A stretch of 64,000 nucleotides of DNA, taken from an uncultured Pseudomonadales bacterium (GTDB lineage: Bacteria > Pseudomonadota > Gammaproteobacteria > Pseudomonadales > Pseudohongiellaceae). The notes below the pieces were generated by a model that did not search any database, was not told the DNA's origin, and saw only the letters and a program-made list of their open reading frames with translations. Position 1 is the first letter of the stretch, and each line of letters begins with the position of its first letter. Where the stretch lies: assembly GCA_943842505.1 (NCBI GenBank), contig CALTDI010000012.1, positions 1 to 64,000 on the forward strand, read 5' to 3'. Position numbers and translations under genes: made by a program. Of the stretch, positions 9,028-19,367 are shown piece by piece.

Positions 9028-9807
9028 ATGCACCCCTTGTTAAACATCGCACTGCAAGCTGCAAGAGACGCAGCTGAGGCCATAGCACATAGCAGTGATC
9101 GCCTCGATAGAATTAAAATAATCAACGACGACCCAGACAATTTTCTCACCTCTATGGATCTGGAAGCCGAAAAAACGATTATCTATCACTTAGAGAAGGC
9201 CCATCCCGAGCACAGTTTCCATTCCCGCGCCTCCGGCCTTAGAGAGGGCGAGAATAAGAATACCGTTTGGCTTATCGACCCACTGGTCGGTAATAGAAAC
9301 TTTGCCACCGGTTATACCCAATTCGGCGTATCTCTGGCCTGCCAGATCGAAGGCACAGTGCAACACGCGATATTTCTCTGCCCGCTTCTGCGCGAAGAGT
9401 TCATCGCGACACGCGGCGCCGGCGCTCGATTGAATTCACATAGAATTCGCGTGGGCAATCGAACAGAGATTCAGGGAAGCCTGCTCAGCATCAATCCAAA
9501 TGGGTTACCCCAAGACCTAGCCATCGCCCTGCAGTCAGAATTTATGAGCGCAGGAGCCAGCCCGCGGATTTCCGGCTGTACCGCGCTGGACATGATACAG
9601 ATAGCAGCAGATCGGATGCAGGGTGGCAGCGCAGCCAATGAGAATCGACTAACCTTAGCCGCGGCCAAACTCATACTGCAAGAAGCCGGCGGACTGCTGG
9701 CTAGTGAGAGCGGCAACCCGAACCTTAGCGAGGCCAAGGAACTGCACTTCGGCAATCCGAAGATATACAAGCAGTTGATCAAGATAAGAAAGGGGCTCGC
9801 GGTCTAG
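9028..9807 (+). CDS. suhB: SuhB-family protein lacking inositol monophosphatase active-site residues
   Basis: 259 residues from ATG 9028, preceded by AGGAAG at 9016-9021; an in-frame GTG at 9010 lacks such a site. It aligns without gaps to the N-terminal half of E. coli SuhB, with MHPLLNIALQAARDA at the start. Catalytic positions differ: E67 is R, E68 is A, D87 is V in DPLVGN (normally DPLDGT), and the C-terminal WD is replaced by LT. D84 and the LT-x-MD strand remain. IMPase activity is therefore unlikely. E. coli SuhB also acts as a Nus factor in rRNA transcription, independently of catalysis, and the divergent trmJ neighbour is conserved. A non-enzymatic Nus role is the best inference. Confidence 0.88.
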   Translation: MHPLLNIALQAARDAAEAIAHSSDRLDRIKIINDDPDNFLTSMDLEAEKTIIYHLEKAHPEHSFHSRASGLREGENKNTVWLIDPLVGNRNFATGYTQFGVSLACQIEGTVQHAIFLCPLLREEFIATRGAGARLNSHRIRVGNRTEIQGSLLSINPNGLPQDLAIALQSEFMSAGASPRISGCTALDMIQIAADRMQGGSAANENRLTLAAAKLILQEAGGLLASESGNPNLSEAKELHFGNPKIYKQLIKIRKGLAV

Positions 9808-9914
9808 GATTGCAACTTTCTGTGTCTGTCGGAATTTGTTTTGCAATCTAAGGTATATTAATGAATAGATAGGGTGAGATAGATTTAGAATTTCCCACTG
9901 GATACCGCATTTTT

Positions 9915-11300
9915 ATGTCTTCAACTAGCAATAAGCACAGCTTTAACCTGTCAGAAGGCTCCATTGAAAAGTCCCTAATTCGCATGACGACACCGATGAT
10001 AATCGGCATGCTCATGCTATTTACCTTCAGCCTGGTAGACACCCTGTTTATCAGTTTCCTTGGTACCGAAGCACTCACCGCCATTAGTTTCACCTTCCCT
10101 GTCACATTCACCATCATGAGTCTGGCCATAGGCCTCGGCATAGGCGCATCGGCTGTCGTCGGCAAGTATCTGGGCAGGTCTGATTACGAGAAAGCCAAAG
10201 AAGCCTCTACGGTAATCAACTATATCTCCCTGATGCTCGCTGCCATCGTGGTGGGCCTATGCTGGTTCTTCATGGAGCAGATCTTCTCTGTGATGGGTGC
10301 TAGTGAATCGCTTATGCCAGCGATCAGGGAATATATGGTGGTCTGGTTTCCGGGCAGCATCATGGTGGTCTGCATCATGACTGGCAACAGTGTGCTGCGC
10401 GCCTGCGGCGATACCAAGACACCGAGCATCTTGATGGCTGGCGCCGGCCTTATCAATGCGGTTCTAGACCCAATCTTTATCTTCGGCCTTGGGCCCATTC
10501 CGGCACTCGGCATCCAGGGAGCCGCATGGGCGACAGTAATAGCCTGGGGAGTCGGCTACTTCTATCTGATGTATCTGCTTGTCATTAAGAAGGAACTTGT
10601 CAGTCGCTCTCTACCGAGCAGGCCTGTCATGCTGTCATCGGGGCGAGAGATGCTGCGCATCGGAGTACCTGCCGCCGGTGCAAATATGATGACCCCACTA
10701 GCCGCTGGTGTCATGACCGCCATTGCCGCAAGTTTTGGCGATAGCGCCGTTGCGGCATTCGGTGTCGGGGCCCGATTGGAGCCCATTGCCACACTCATTG
10801 TATTAGCGATGTCTTCCTCACTACCGCCGCTCATCAGTCAAAACTATGGCGCGGGGAAGATAGATCGCGTAGAGGAAGCCTACAGGCTAGCCATTAAATT
10901 CATTCTAAGTTGGCAGTTACTAGTCTATGTCGTTCTCGCACTTGGAGCAGGTGTGATCGCCTCTACCTTCTCTGACGACCCCGAAGTTATCCAGACCATC
11001 AAACTCTTTCTCTGGATCTTGCCCCTGGGTTACGGCATGCAGGGCATAATCATACTCTCCAATTCGTCGCTGAATGCCTTGCACAGACCTATGTCGGCTC
11101 TCTACTTAAGCGCCGCCAGATTCTTCCTGTTCTATGTACCTCTGGCCTATGCGGGCAGCCAGCTATTTGGCTTGGTGGGATTCTTCGCGGGGGCAGCTTG
11201 TGGCAACCTGCTGATGGCCGCAATATCTCTGCGAACCGTTAACAAGGCACTGTCAGGCGAGCATGAAACACTCGCCAACTCTTCAGAGAATATGGCCTAG
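9915..11300 (+). CDS. MATE-family efflux transporter
   Basis: A 461-residue inner-membrane protein with about 12 hydrophobic helices in two homologous MatE halves. The opening MTTPMIIGMLMLFTFSLVD and the second-half ISQNYGAGKIDR segment are characteristic. MATE proteins export cationic drugs, flavins or other metabolites using an H+ or Na+ gradient; the substrate cannot be told from sequence. The gene stands between suhB and a convergent radical SAM gene whose end is 4 bases away. Confidence 0.92.
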   Translation: MSSTSNKHSFNLSEGSIEKSLIRMTTPMIIGMLMLFTFSLVDTLFISFLGTEALTAISFTFPVTFTIMSLAIGLGIGASAVVGKYLGRSDYEKAKEASTVINYISLMLAAIVVGLCWFFMEQIFSVMGASESLMPAIREYMVVWFPGSIMVVCIMTGNSVLRACGDTKTPSILMAGAGLINAVLDPIFIFGLGPIPALGIQGAAWATVIAWGVGYFYLMYLLVIKKELVSRSLPSRPVMLSSGREMLRIGVPAAGANMMTPLAAGVMTAIAASFGDSAVAAFGVGARLEPIATLIVLAMSSSLPPLISQNYGAGKIDRVEEAYRLAIKFILSWQLLVYVVLALGAGVIASTFSDDPEVIQTIKLFLWILPLGYGMQGIIILSNSSLNALHRPMSALYLSAARFFLFYVPLAYAGSQLFGLVGFFAGAACGNLLMAAISLRTVNKALSGEHETLANSSENMA

Positions 11301-11304
11301 AGGC

Positions 11305-12906
11305 CTAACTGCGAAACAGGTTCTTCACTCCGTCCAGCAACGAACTTGACGCAGGTGGCGGAACTACCACATCGGCTTCCTTCTCCTGAGTGCTGGCAGC
11401 CTCAACGAAGGTAAAACTCTTATCCTCAACCGTCGCACTACCAGGCTCATCGTCATAGCTCAAACGATTATTGGCCTGCTGAAAGGCGAGCATCTCCATG
11501 CAGATCTCGTTGTAATCTTCCTGCGTTAGCAGCTCTGGGCACTCCTTCATATTGAGTATGAACTGCTGATCGTTCGCCGCAGAAAGGTAGTGTAGCTCCC
11601 TCTTATCGGTGAGCAGCAAGCCATCTTCCTTCGCGATATTGTAAAGCGGAGTCCCACGCAGAGGTATGTAGGGGAAGAAGAAGAAATGCTCTGGCGCTAT
11701 TTCCTGGTTTAACTTCAGCGTCTGGCGCATATTATCAGCGGTCTCGCGGGGCGCACCGACAATATTGAAGGTAAGCCGGTTAATGCCAGCTTTCTTGCAG
11801 TTGGCAGCGGCTTCGACAACTTGCTTGTTAGTCATCTTACGACCGAGCATCGATGCTCTGAATTGCTCGTCACCACTTTCGATACCAAACCAAATTGTAT
11901 GGCAACCTGCCTCGGCGGCTGTCTTGCAGAATTCTTCGTTCATTACCTCAACACGCGAGTTTATCGAGAACGGAAGGCGTATCTGTTCTTTATAGAGCTC
12001 GAAGAATGCGCGCACGAATTTCAAGTTGGAAAGAAAAAGCTCATCCCAGAATTCGAAATAGCCTACGCCATACTTGTCACGCAGGCGTATGAGCTCATCG
12101 ACCATATCCTGGGGATCGTACTTTCTCAGAAAGGTCTTCTTGGTTTTCCAGCCTTCAAGAATTGGGGTATTACAGCAGTAGGTGCAACGATAGGGACAAC
12201 CCCGGCCGGTCATAACCGGTAACACCAACTTCCCTTTCGGGCCAAAGATCGAGGAATTTACATCTTTGAATCCGTCTTCTTTTTCGAAGACATCGTAGTC
12301 GGGGAACGGAAGCGATGCTAAATCACCGATCTGGTGTGCTTCGGTTTCATAGACAGACCCGTCTATCAATTTTTCCCACATGCCATCGGCGGGGCCGTGC
12401 TTCAAGCCCATTAGGTGCTGCACCAGGTTACCAATGGCGTACTCACCATCGCCCACGCAAATGTAATCGATATCAGGATTCTCGATAGTCTGCTCTTGTG
12501 ACAACATCGCTTGATAGCCCCCGATAACGATAGGCATATCTGGCATCAATTTTTTAATCTCGGCGAAGTAGGGCTCCATCGGATACCAGTGCGGGCTCAT
12601 GATCGAGAATGCGATCACATCCGCATCCAGATCCTTGATCATGCGGGCATAGTTTTCCGGCGAATATTTCTCCGCATCGCGCAGAATAAGAACCGGCTCA
12701 AGTAATACTTCAACATGGGGGAAGTCACGCTTTAGATAAGCCGACATGCTCGCGATGGGCATGGCGATTTCGTTACCGTCGGGGGAATAAAACGAGAACG
12801 CCAGGCGCAGCGTCTTCTTTTTAACACTGCCGAACCACCGTGATTTATCCTGAGGATATACCGGCTGATCGTTGCCGACCGCAATAACATCTACCTTGGA
12901 ATTCAT
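11305..12906 (-). CDS. B12-binding-domain radical SAM protein
   Basis: 533 residues. The N-terminal about 200 residues form a cobalamin-binding Rossmann-like domain (DADVIAFSIMSPHW, IPIVIGGYQ-type strand, DYICVGDGE). A radical SAM core follows, with C237, C241 and C244 in GRGCPYRCTYC, then FEFWDELF and TIWFGIESGDE strands. The C-terminal tail is acidic and low in complexity. Enzymes of this class methylate unactivated carbons or modify lipids and tetrapyrroles (BchE/HpnP-type superfamily). The substrate is not predictable here. It is convergent with the MATE gene. Confidence 0.88.
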   Translation of the reverse strand: MNSKVDVIAVGNDQPVYPQDKSRWFGSVKKKTLRLAFSFYSPDGNEIAMPIASMSAYLKRDFPHVEVLLEPVLILRDAEKYSPENYARMIKDLDADVIAFSIMSPHWYPMEPYFAEIKKLMPDMPIVIGGYQAMLSQEQTIENPDIDYICVGDGEYAIGNLVQHLMGLKHGPADGMWEKLIDGSVYETEAHQIGDLASLPFPDYDVFEKEDGFKDVNSSIFGPKGKLVLPVMTGRGCPYRCTYCCNTPILEGWKTKKTFLRKYDPQDMVDELIRLRDKYGVGYFEFWDELFLSNLKFVRAFFELYKEQIRLPFSINSRVEVMNEEFCKTAAEAGCHTIWFGIESGDEQFRASMLGRKMTNKQVVEAAANCKKAGINRLTFNIVGAPRETADNMRQTLKLNQEIAPEHFFFFPYIPLRGTPLYNIAKEDGLLLTDKRELHYLSAANDQQFILNMKECPELLTQEDYNEICMEMLAFQQANNRLSYDDEPGSATVEDKSFTFVEAASTQEKEADVVVPPPASSSLLDGVKNLFRS

Positions 12907-13245
12907 AACTAAACCCTGAGTACTCTCTTTGCAAGGCCTACTAAAGCCTATTTCTAAAAACCCGGTCGAAAAACGTGGTCGAAAAACCTAGACAAAGCCT
13001 GCCATTACCATTAACAGAGCCTATCCAATTGCTATCGACTGAATAGCGCGAAAGTATACCAGTATCCTGAATAATTATCATGAATCTCGCCACACATAAC
13101 CCTGCTTAAACTGTGGTTAATAGCCATTCGAAGAGGCAACGGTTTCCAGCAATCTATGATTGCTTTATGCTTCATCCGTTAGCCGGCCATCGTTGCCGTG
13201 AGTGGCTCGCCAATGGCAATCTATTGACTTGGAAAAATACCCGCT
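12907..13245. other. Intergenic region between divergent genes, no gene seen
   Basis: Holds the divergent control region of the radical SAM and nitroreductase genes. A GGTCGAAAAAC direct repeat occurs at about 12963-12987. The nitroreductase start has no strong ribosome-binding site. I found no convincing small gene or RNA. Confidence 0.4.
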
Positions 13246-13800
13246 ATGGATGCACTAGAAGCACTACATTGGAGAAGCTCGGTTCCCAGACTGAGCGAAC
13301 CTCTTCCCTCCCCGCAAATGCTCGAGAACATCTACAAGGCAGCCTTTAGGGCGGCAGATCACGCGGTTCTCAGACCCTGGCGCTTTCTGCTGATCAAGGG
13401 TGACTCACGATTGAGACTGGGGGATCTATTCGTCGACGCCGGCCTCGCTAACGATGCATCCCTCAATTCTGGCGCGCAGGAAAAGCTGCGCTGCAAGCCC
13501 ATGCGGGCGCCGCTCATTGTAGTGTGTATTTCCAGCTACAAGCCTCACCCGAAGGTGCCACAGATCGAGCAGGATTTGTCCGCAGCTGCAGCCACTCAAA
13601 ACATGTTACTCGCGGCATTTGCACAAGGCGTGGGTGCTATGTGGAGAACGGGCTCTCTGGCCTACAATTCGGTCGTCAAAGATGGCCTGGGATTGAGCAG
13701 AGATGAGAAAATCATTGGTTTTCTCTACATAGGCACGATAGACGGCGGCACCAAGCAATTATGCGAGCCCGACGTACAAGCCCACTTTCAAGAATGGTAG
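13246..13800 (+). CDS. YdjA-like nitroreductase family protein
   Basis: A 184-residue minimal FMN-dependent nitroreductase of the YdjA type, which reduces nitro-compounds or quinones with NAD(P)H. Family features are an N-terminal RSSVPRL segment (R-x-S FMN phosphate contacts), AFRAADHAVLRPWRF, the NMLLAAFAQGVGAMWRTG helix and FLYIGT near the C terminus. Length matches the family. It is 14 bases ahead of the small zinc-ribbon gene, so the two are probably cotranscribed. Confidence 0.85.
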   Translation: MDALEALHWRSSVPRLSEPLPSPQMLENIYKAAFRAADHAVLRPWRFLLIKGDSRLRLGDLFVDAGLANDASLNSGAQEKLRCKPMRAPLIVVCISSYKPHPKVPQIEQDLSAAAATQNMLLAAFAQGVGAMWRTGSLAYNSVVKDGLGLSRDEKIIGFLYIGTIDGGTKQLCEPDVQAHFQEW

Positions 13801-13814
13801 CCAGCCTCTGAGAC

Positions 13815-14219
13815 ATGGGAAGCCGAAGCCTCACAATTCAATGCTGGAAATGCGGGAAAACACTGCGCAATTTGCTGCTGCCCTTTTCTCGCTATGAAGA
13901 ATGCAGCACCTGTAAGGCCGACCTTCACGCCTGTATCTCCTGTAAGAGTTATGCGCCAGGTCTCTCCGATGCCTGCAGCGAGGATAGAGCCGATTTCGTG
14001 CTAGACAAGGAAAAGGCCAACTTCTGCGACTTTTTCAAAGTAAACAGCAAGGCCTATAGCAAGAAAGACGATGCCGCCGCAATAGCGGCCAAGGCCAGCC
14101 TCGCCGAACTGTTTGGAGAAGAAGTGGAAGAAGACGAACTTGAGAGCGCAACACCGACAACAGAGGCCGACAAGGCACTCGATGAATTAAAACGCCTGTT
14201 CGGCGATGACTCAGAATAG
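13815..14219 (+). CDS. Small cysteine-rich zinc-ribbon protein, function unknown
   Basis: 134 residues. The N-terminal half contains CxxC pairs typical of a zinc ribbon: CWKC (10-13), C-STC, C-ISC and single Cys/Asp sites to about residue 72, ending FCDFF. The C-terminal half is acidic and helical (LAELFGEEVEEDEL, LDELKRLFGDD). It resembles small conserved hypothetical proteins of gammaproteobacteria, but I cannot name a function. It is likely translated with the nitroreductase ahead of it. Zinc binding is inferred from the cysteine pattern. Confidence 0.7.
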   Translation: MGSRSLTIQCWKCGKTLRNLLLPFSRYEECSTCKADLHACISCKSYAPGLSDACSEDRADFVLDKEKANFCDFFKVNSKAYSKKDDAAAIAAKASLAELFGEEVEEDELESATPTTEADKALDELKRLFGDDSE

Positions 14220-14354
14220 CCTTATCCCCAAACTGACTTTGCACAGTAGTTAAGAAATTTCCACACGCAAACATCTCTCGCAAAAATCGCAGCAGCGTTC
14301 ATTTGCAGTTCATGTAGACAGCGTAATATGGCTGTTAACAACAGGAGAACTGCG

Positions 14355-14915
14355 ATGAAGAAGACACTGCGAACCACATTACTTTCCTTGTCTGCATTCC
14401 TGATCATAGGGTCGGGCACAGCCGATGCGGACCATGGCAACAGGAATCTCGACGCATCGGATCTATTGTTCGGCATCGCGACAGGCTATCTGGCATCGAA
14501 CACAGCGCGAGATGTTGCCGAAGACAGGGCCATCCGTTCGCGTCGCGACAGAGGGTACAACCATGATTCACGTAATTCATCGCGAAGTTTTGGCAATAGA
14601 CATGACAACGGCTACAGCGCCAAAAGCGTAACTAGCGAACCGATTCGCGGAGGAAGCTCACGGCGCACTCGCATAGTCAGCAACCCCTATCCCAACCGAG
14701 CCCTTAGCGGAATTAGCTTTGCGGGCATCGATCGCGGCACAGTACATATAAACGATGTTATAACTTATCCGCGCAAACGACTGATTAGCCGCAGAGGTTA
14801 CTCCTTGAGCCTGTTTGAGCCCAGCCGATTTCTGAGCACCAGGGGCTACGTCGACTACATAAGCGTTAAGGCAAAGCGTAAAGAATATTTTACCGTTACT
14901 TTTCACTACGAATAA
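14355..14915 (+). CDS. Exported basic protein, function unknown
   Basis: 186 residues from ATG 14355, which has AGGAGA seven bases before it; an in-frame ATG at 14328 lacks this. A clear signal peptide (MKKTLRTTLLSLSAFLIIG, cut near TADA) precedes a middle part very rich in Arg, Ser, Asn and Asp (about residues 50-105). A more ordered beta-rich C-terminal segment ends in YFTVTFHYE. No known domain is recognised. It is probably periplasmic. A hairpin at 14931-14961 lies shortly downstream but lacks a T run. Confidence 0.6.
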   Translation: MKKTLRTTLLSLSAFLIIGSGTADADHGNRNLDASDLLFGIATGYLASNTARDVAEDRAIRSRRDRGYNHDSRNSSRSFGNRHDNGYSAKSVTSEPIRGGSSRRTRIVSNPYPNRALSGISFAGIDRGTVHINDVITYPRKRLISRRGYSLSLFEPSRFLSTRGYVDYISVKAKRKEYFTVTFHYE

Positions 14916-15023
14916 CCCTTTCAACTCAACCCGAATACACCTCTTGCCCAGGCGTATTCGGCCTCTAGCTTACTCCCGTCAAGCACTGCTATACTCGCTG
15001 CCGCCCAACCGGAACAGACGACA

Positions 15024-15599
15024 ATGCGAACCACAATTTTTTCTACTCCAATAGTCACCCCCGTACTGCGCTTCTTCGCGATACTCATTCTCCAGCTTAT
15101 TGGCTGGAAAGCGGTGGGCAGTAAAGTATCGGTTCCAAAATATGTATTAATTGGCGCACCTCATACTAGCAACTGGGATTTCCCATTAATGCTACTGGTG
15201 GTATTGGAATTAAGATTACAGCTGTACTGGATGGGAAAGCACACCCTATTCCCCTTCCCTTTTTCGGGCCTAATGAAATGGCTGGGAGGCATCCCGATCA
15301 ATCGGGAAAAGTCACACAATGTCGTGTTTGATGTGGTGAAGCAATTTAAAGACAACGAGACCTTCGTGGTGCTGGTTCCGCCCGAAGGGACCAGAAGCAA
15401 GGTCGCGCACTGGAAGACCGGTTTCTACCATATCGCGAACAACGCCGAAGTGCCGATCCTAATGGGTTACGTGGATGCAAAGCAGAAAGAGGGAGGATTT
15501 GCTGACTTCTTCTATCCTACCGGCGACTTGGAGGCAGACATGAAAGAAATTCGCGCCTTCTATGCGCAGAAACAAGGACTGAGAGCCGAAAACAGCTAG
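15024..15599 (+). CDS. PlsC-type lysophospholipid/glycerolipid acyltransferase
   Basis: A 191-residue member of the 1-acylglycerol-3-phosphate acyltransferase superfamily. The catalytic HxxxxD box is HTSNWD (about 48-53), and the substrate-binding box is PPEGTRS (about 119-125). An N-terminal hydrophobic helix anchors it to the membrane. It is shorter than PlsC (about 240) and resembles the small acyltransferases often found beside TetR regulators. Its stop overlaps the end of the convergent TetR gene by four bases. The acceptor lipid is unknown. Confidence 0.85.
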   Translation: MRTTIFSTPIVTPVLRFFAILILQLIGWKAVGSKVSVPKYVLIGAPHTSNWDFPLMLLVVLELRLQLYWMGKHTLFPFPFSGLMKWLGGIPINREKSHNVVFDVVKQFKDNETFVVLVPPEGTRSKVAHWKTGFYHIANNAEVPILMGYVDAKQKEGGFADFFYPTGDLEADMKEIRAFYAQKQGLRAENS

Positions 15600-16369
15600 G
15601 CTACCGCTGAGCGTTCTACCCCTGCACTTGACGCGTCTTTAGCGGCAACGCTTTTATCTAACTCGCCCTGATATTCCAGGCACTTCAGCAAAGTTTCAAA
15701 GACAAACTGTGCGTAAGCCTGCGTACCAATGTCTCGCAGCTTAAACTTCCATTGCTTCAGATGCCATTGCTGTAACTGTGCCGTCACCTGAGAAGCCAGT
15801 AGCTCTGGCTGATCACAGACAAATTGTCCAGCCTCAACACCGGCCTGTATCGCATTCATTAGAATCCCTTCGAAGCGCAATTCTAACTCAAGGGTTTGCT
15901 GTTGTTGCTCGCGGGGCAGCCCCTTCAACTCCATGAAGCAGAAATAATACCAGGGGCTTAACTTCTCCATGGCATAAATTTCCCCAAAGACGATAGCCCG
16001 AAGGCTCTCTATGGGTTCCAGGTCGTAGGCAGCCAAGCCTCCAGATATCTGCTCGATGGTGTTTCTTAAGACACCTTCGATCACCGAGGCCAGATCATTC
16101 TTGCTACCAATATAGGCGTACAGGCCCCCCATACTTATACCGGTCTCGCGACTAAGGTCGCGCAGGCTCATGGCCTGAAAGCCTTTGCTATTAGCGAGAT
16201 TAAACGTCGCTGAAAAAATTTTCTCGAGGTTGCCGATGGCGATGTTCGGGTTCTTAATCTCCATCTTGTCTTTGTGCATCTCAAAAACACTGCGCCAGAA
16301 AGACTCCCCTTCCAGGGCCCAGGCTTCGTTAAAAGAATCCACGCTAATCTCGATAGGCCAAGCTGCCAT
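15596..16369 (-). CDS. TetR/AcrR-family transcriptional regulator
   Basis: 257 residues from the ATG at 16369, which has a GGAAGAAG stretch six bases ahead; an in-frame ATG at 16384 is an alternative. The TetR helix-turn-helix (SLRDLSRETGISMGGLYAYIGSK) lies unusually far in, at about residues 75-97, after an N-terminal extension of about 50 residues. An all-helical ligand-binding domain follows. The extension may carry a separate contact surface. It probably controls nearby lipid or transport genes, but no operator was identified. Confidence 0.85.
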   Translation of the reverse strand: MAAWPIEISVDSFNEAWALEGESFWRSVFEMHKDKMEIKNPNIAIGNLEKIFSATFNLANSKGFQAMSLRDLSRETGISMGGLYAYIGSKNDLASVIEGVLRNTIEQISGGLAAYDLEPIESLRAIVFGEIYAMEKLSPWYYFCFMELKGLPREQQQQTLELELRFEGILMNAIQAGVEAGQFVCDQPELLASQVTAQLQQWHLKQWKFKLRDIGTQAYAQFVFETLLKCLEYQGELDKSVAAKDASSAGVERSAVA

Positions 16370-16460
16370 GTATCTTCTTCCCATACTACTGTGCTGTTAT
16401 TCTTTTTCTGGTACTCATCTTAGCAAACACCACTGCTGATAGCAGTATTTCAGTTAAGCA

Positions 16461-16497
16461 TAAAAAAGGCCTCTTCTCCCACCACATAGAAGCCTTG
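16461..16497 (-). terminator. Probable terminator after the TauE/SafE gene
   Basis: On the minus strand AAGGCTTCT pairs with AGAAGAGGCCTT (one bulge) around a loop of about nine bases, followed by a run of six T. It lies 80 bases past the TauE/SafE stop and before the TetR gene, so the two genes are probably separate units. Confidence 0.6.
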
Positions 16498-16577
16498 TAG
16501 ATTGATGTCTGTCTCGGCCTACCACGGCAGCCATTAACACTAATTAAGCCCCGCAGCGCAGCCGATCCGATTTTGGC

Positions 16578-17285
16578 TTAGAACCAATAGGAAGCTGTAG
16601 CTGCGACCCCCGCTATAGCGCAAAGCCCAAGAGAGAATCGACGCAGATTCTGATGAGAAATCTTGTGCATGGTGCGCATGGCTAACCAATACCCTGCAAG
16701 AGTAGCCGGCATTAAGGGCAGTGAGATCATAATATGCTCCATGCCGAAGCGCCCGATACTCGTCAGCATGACTAGAGACATTAGACAGCTTACGACGAAG
16801 AAAGCCGCTAGATTTGCCCTGATAAAGTCATTCTCTTGATGCTGCAGCACTAGAGCCATCGGCGGACCACCTATCGACGAGCTAGTACCCATGAATCCAG
16901 AAAGAAAGCCTGCGCAGAAAAGCGATTTACCATTCGCCTTGAAGACAATAGTACTCATACTTAGGCCTACCGCGACCAGAACCGATATTCCCAACCACAA
17001 AGCCAACGCCTGCTGATTAATCCACAGCAGCAGGAAGCCTCCAGAAATAGTTCCAGGTATTCGCCCCGCGATGGCGAAGCGCAATCCGTGAAACGATATC
17101 GATCGCCAGTGGCTATAAGAGTTCGCTACAGACAGTGTCAACGCCGAGATAGTAATAGGCGCAGGCACATACAGCGGGTCGATGAAAAATAGTACCGGAG
17201 CCGCAACGATGGCAAGGCCGAATCCGATTGAACTCTGAATAAACGAGCCAACGAATATTACGAATGCTGCTATTGCGATTTCCAT
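16578..17285 (-). CDS. TauE/SafE-family membrane transporter
   Basis: 235 residues from ATG 17285; an open frame extends upstream to 17438, but that part lacks family character. About eight hydrophobic helices are present, with the two-fold TauE/SafE repeat. The first half has VGSFIQSSIGFGLAIVAAP and the second has CAGFLSGFMGTSSSIGGPP. Members export or import sulfite, sulfoacetate or other organosulfur anions; here the substrate is unassigned. It stands between the TetR gene and the divergent formaldehyde dehydrogenase. Confidence 0.85.
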   Translation of the reverse strand: MEIAIAAFVIFVGSFIQSSIGFGLAIVAAPVLFFIDPLYVPAPITISALTLSVANSYSHWRSISFHGLRFAIAGRIPGTISGGFLLLWINQQALALWLGISVLVAVGLSMSTIVFKANGKSLFCAGFLSGFMGTSSSIGGPPMALVLQHQENDFIRANLAAFFVVSCLMSLVMLTSIGRFGMEHIMISLPLMPATLAGYWLAMRTMHKISHQNLRRFSLGLCAIAGVAATASYWF

Positions 17286-18746
<1,461 letters not shown>

Positions 18747-18785
18747 GCCACTAACAAAGACTAAACCACTAAACGAGCATCCCTT

Positions 18786-19205
18786 ATGAAATACCTTCAC
18801 ACCATGGTTCGAGTGGCCGACCTCGATAAGTCTCTAGAGTTTTACTGCGAGCAGTTAGGGCTCAAACTACTAAGCCGCCGCGATTTCGAGGAGGCCCGAT
18901 TTAGTCTGGTCTTTCTCGCAGCCCCAGGCGATGAAGAAGCCCAGGTCGAGCTAACCTATAACTGGGATCCTGAAGAATATGGCGAGGGGCGCAATTTTGG
19001 ACATCTGGCGTATGCCGTAGAGAACATCTATGACTGCTGCCAGAAATTGATGGACGCGGGGGTCACGATCAATCGGCCGCCTAGAGATGGCCATATGGCA
19101 TTTGTTCGATCCCCGGATAATATCTCCATCGAGCTTCTGCAGCGAGGCGATCCCCTGCCCGCTCAAGAGCCCTGGAAGAGTATGGAGAATACCGGTAAAT
19201 GGTAG
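18786..19205 (+). CDS. gloA: Lactoylglutathione lyase (glyoxalase I)
   Basis: A 139-residue enzyme that converts the hemithioacetal of methylglyoxal and glutathione to S-lactoylglutathione. Metal ligands are visible as His5 (YLHTMVRV), Glu in VELTYNW (about 56), His in FGHLAYAV (about 74) and Glu in ISIELLQ (about 116). Length matches the bacterial Ni-type enzyme. Lying directly after adhC, it probably forms a glutathione-dependent aldehyde detoxification operon. Confidence 0.93.
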   Translation: MKYLHTMVRVADLDKSLEFYCEQLGLKLLSRRDFEEARFSLVFLAAPGDEEAQVELTYNWDPEEYGEGRNFGHLAYAVENIYDCCQKLMDAGVTINRPPRDGHMAFVRSPDNISIELLQRGDPLPAQEPWKSMENTGKW

Positions 19206-19367
19206 CCACAGTATTGGCTATCCTGGCCCGCCATGCTTGAGCTAATCTGGCCGCTCGTTTATCATAGCGACGCTTCAGACAACGCAATTCCCAGCGCAAT
19301 TTGATTAGAACGCGCTAGAGTATTCGGGCCAGCTAACGGGCTCTCTAACCACACTGGAAAGATCACA

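Noticed and set aside
14931-14961. A hairpin after the exported basic protein as a terminator
   Set aside because: An 8-bp stem without a T run; too weak to call.
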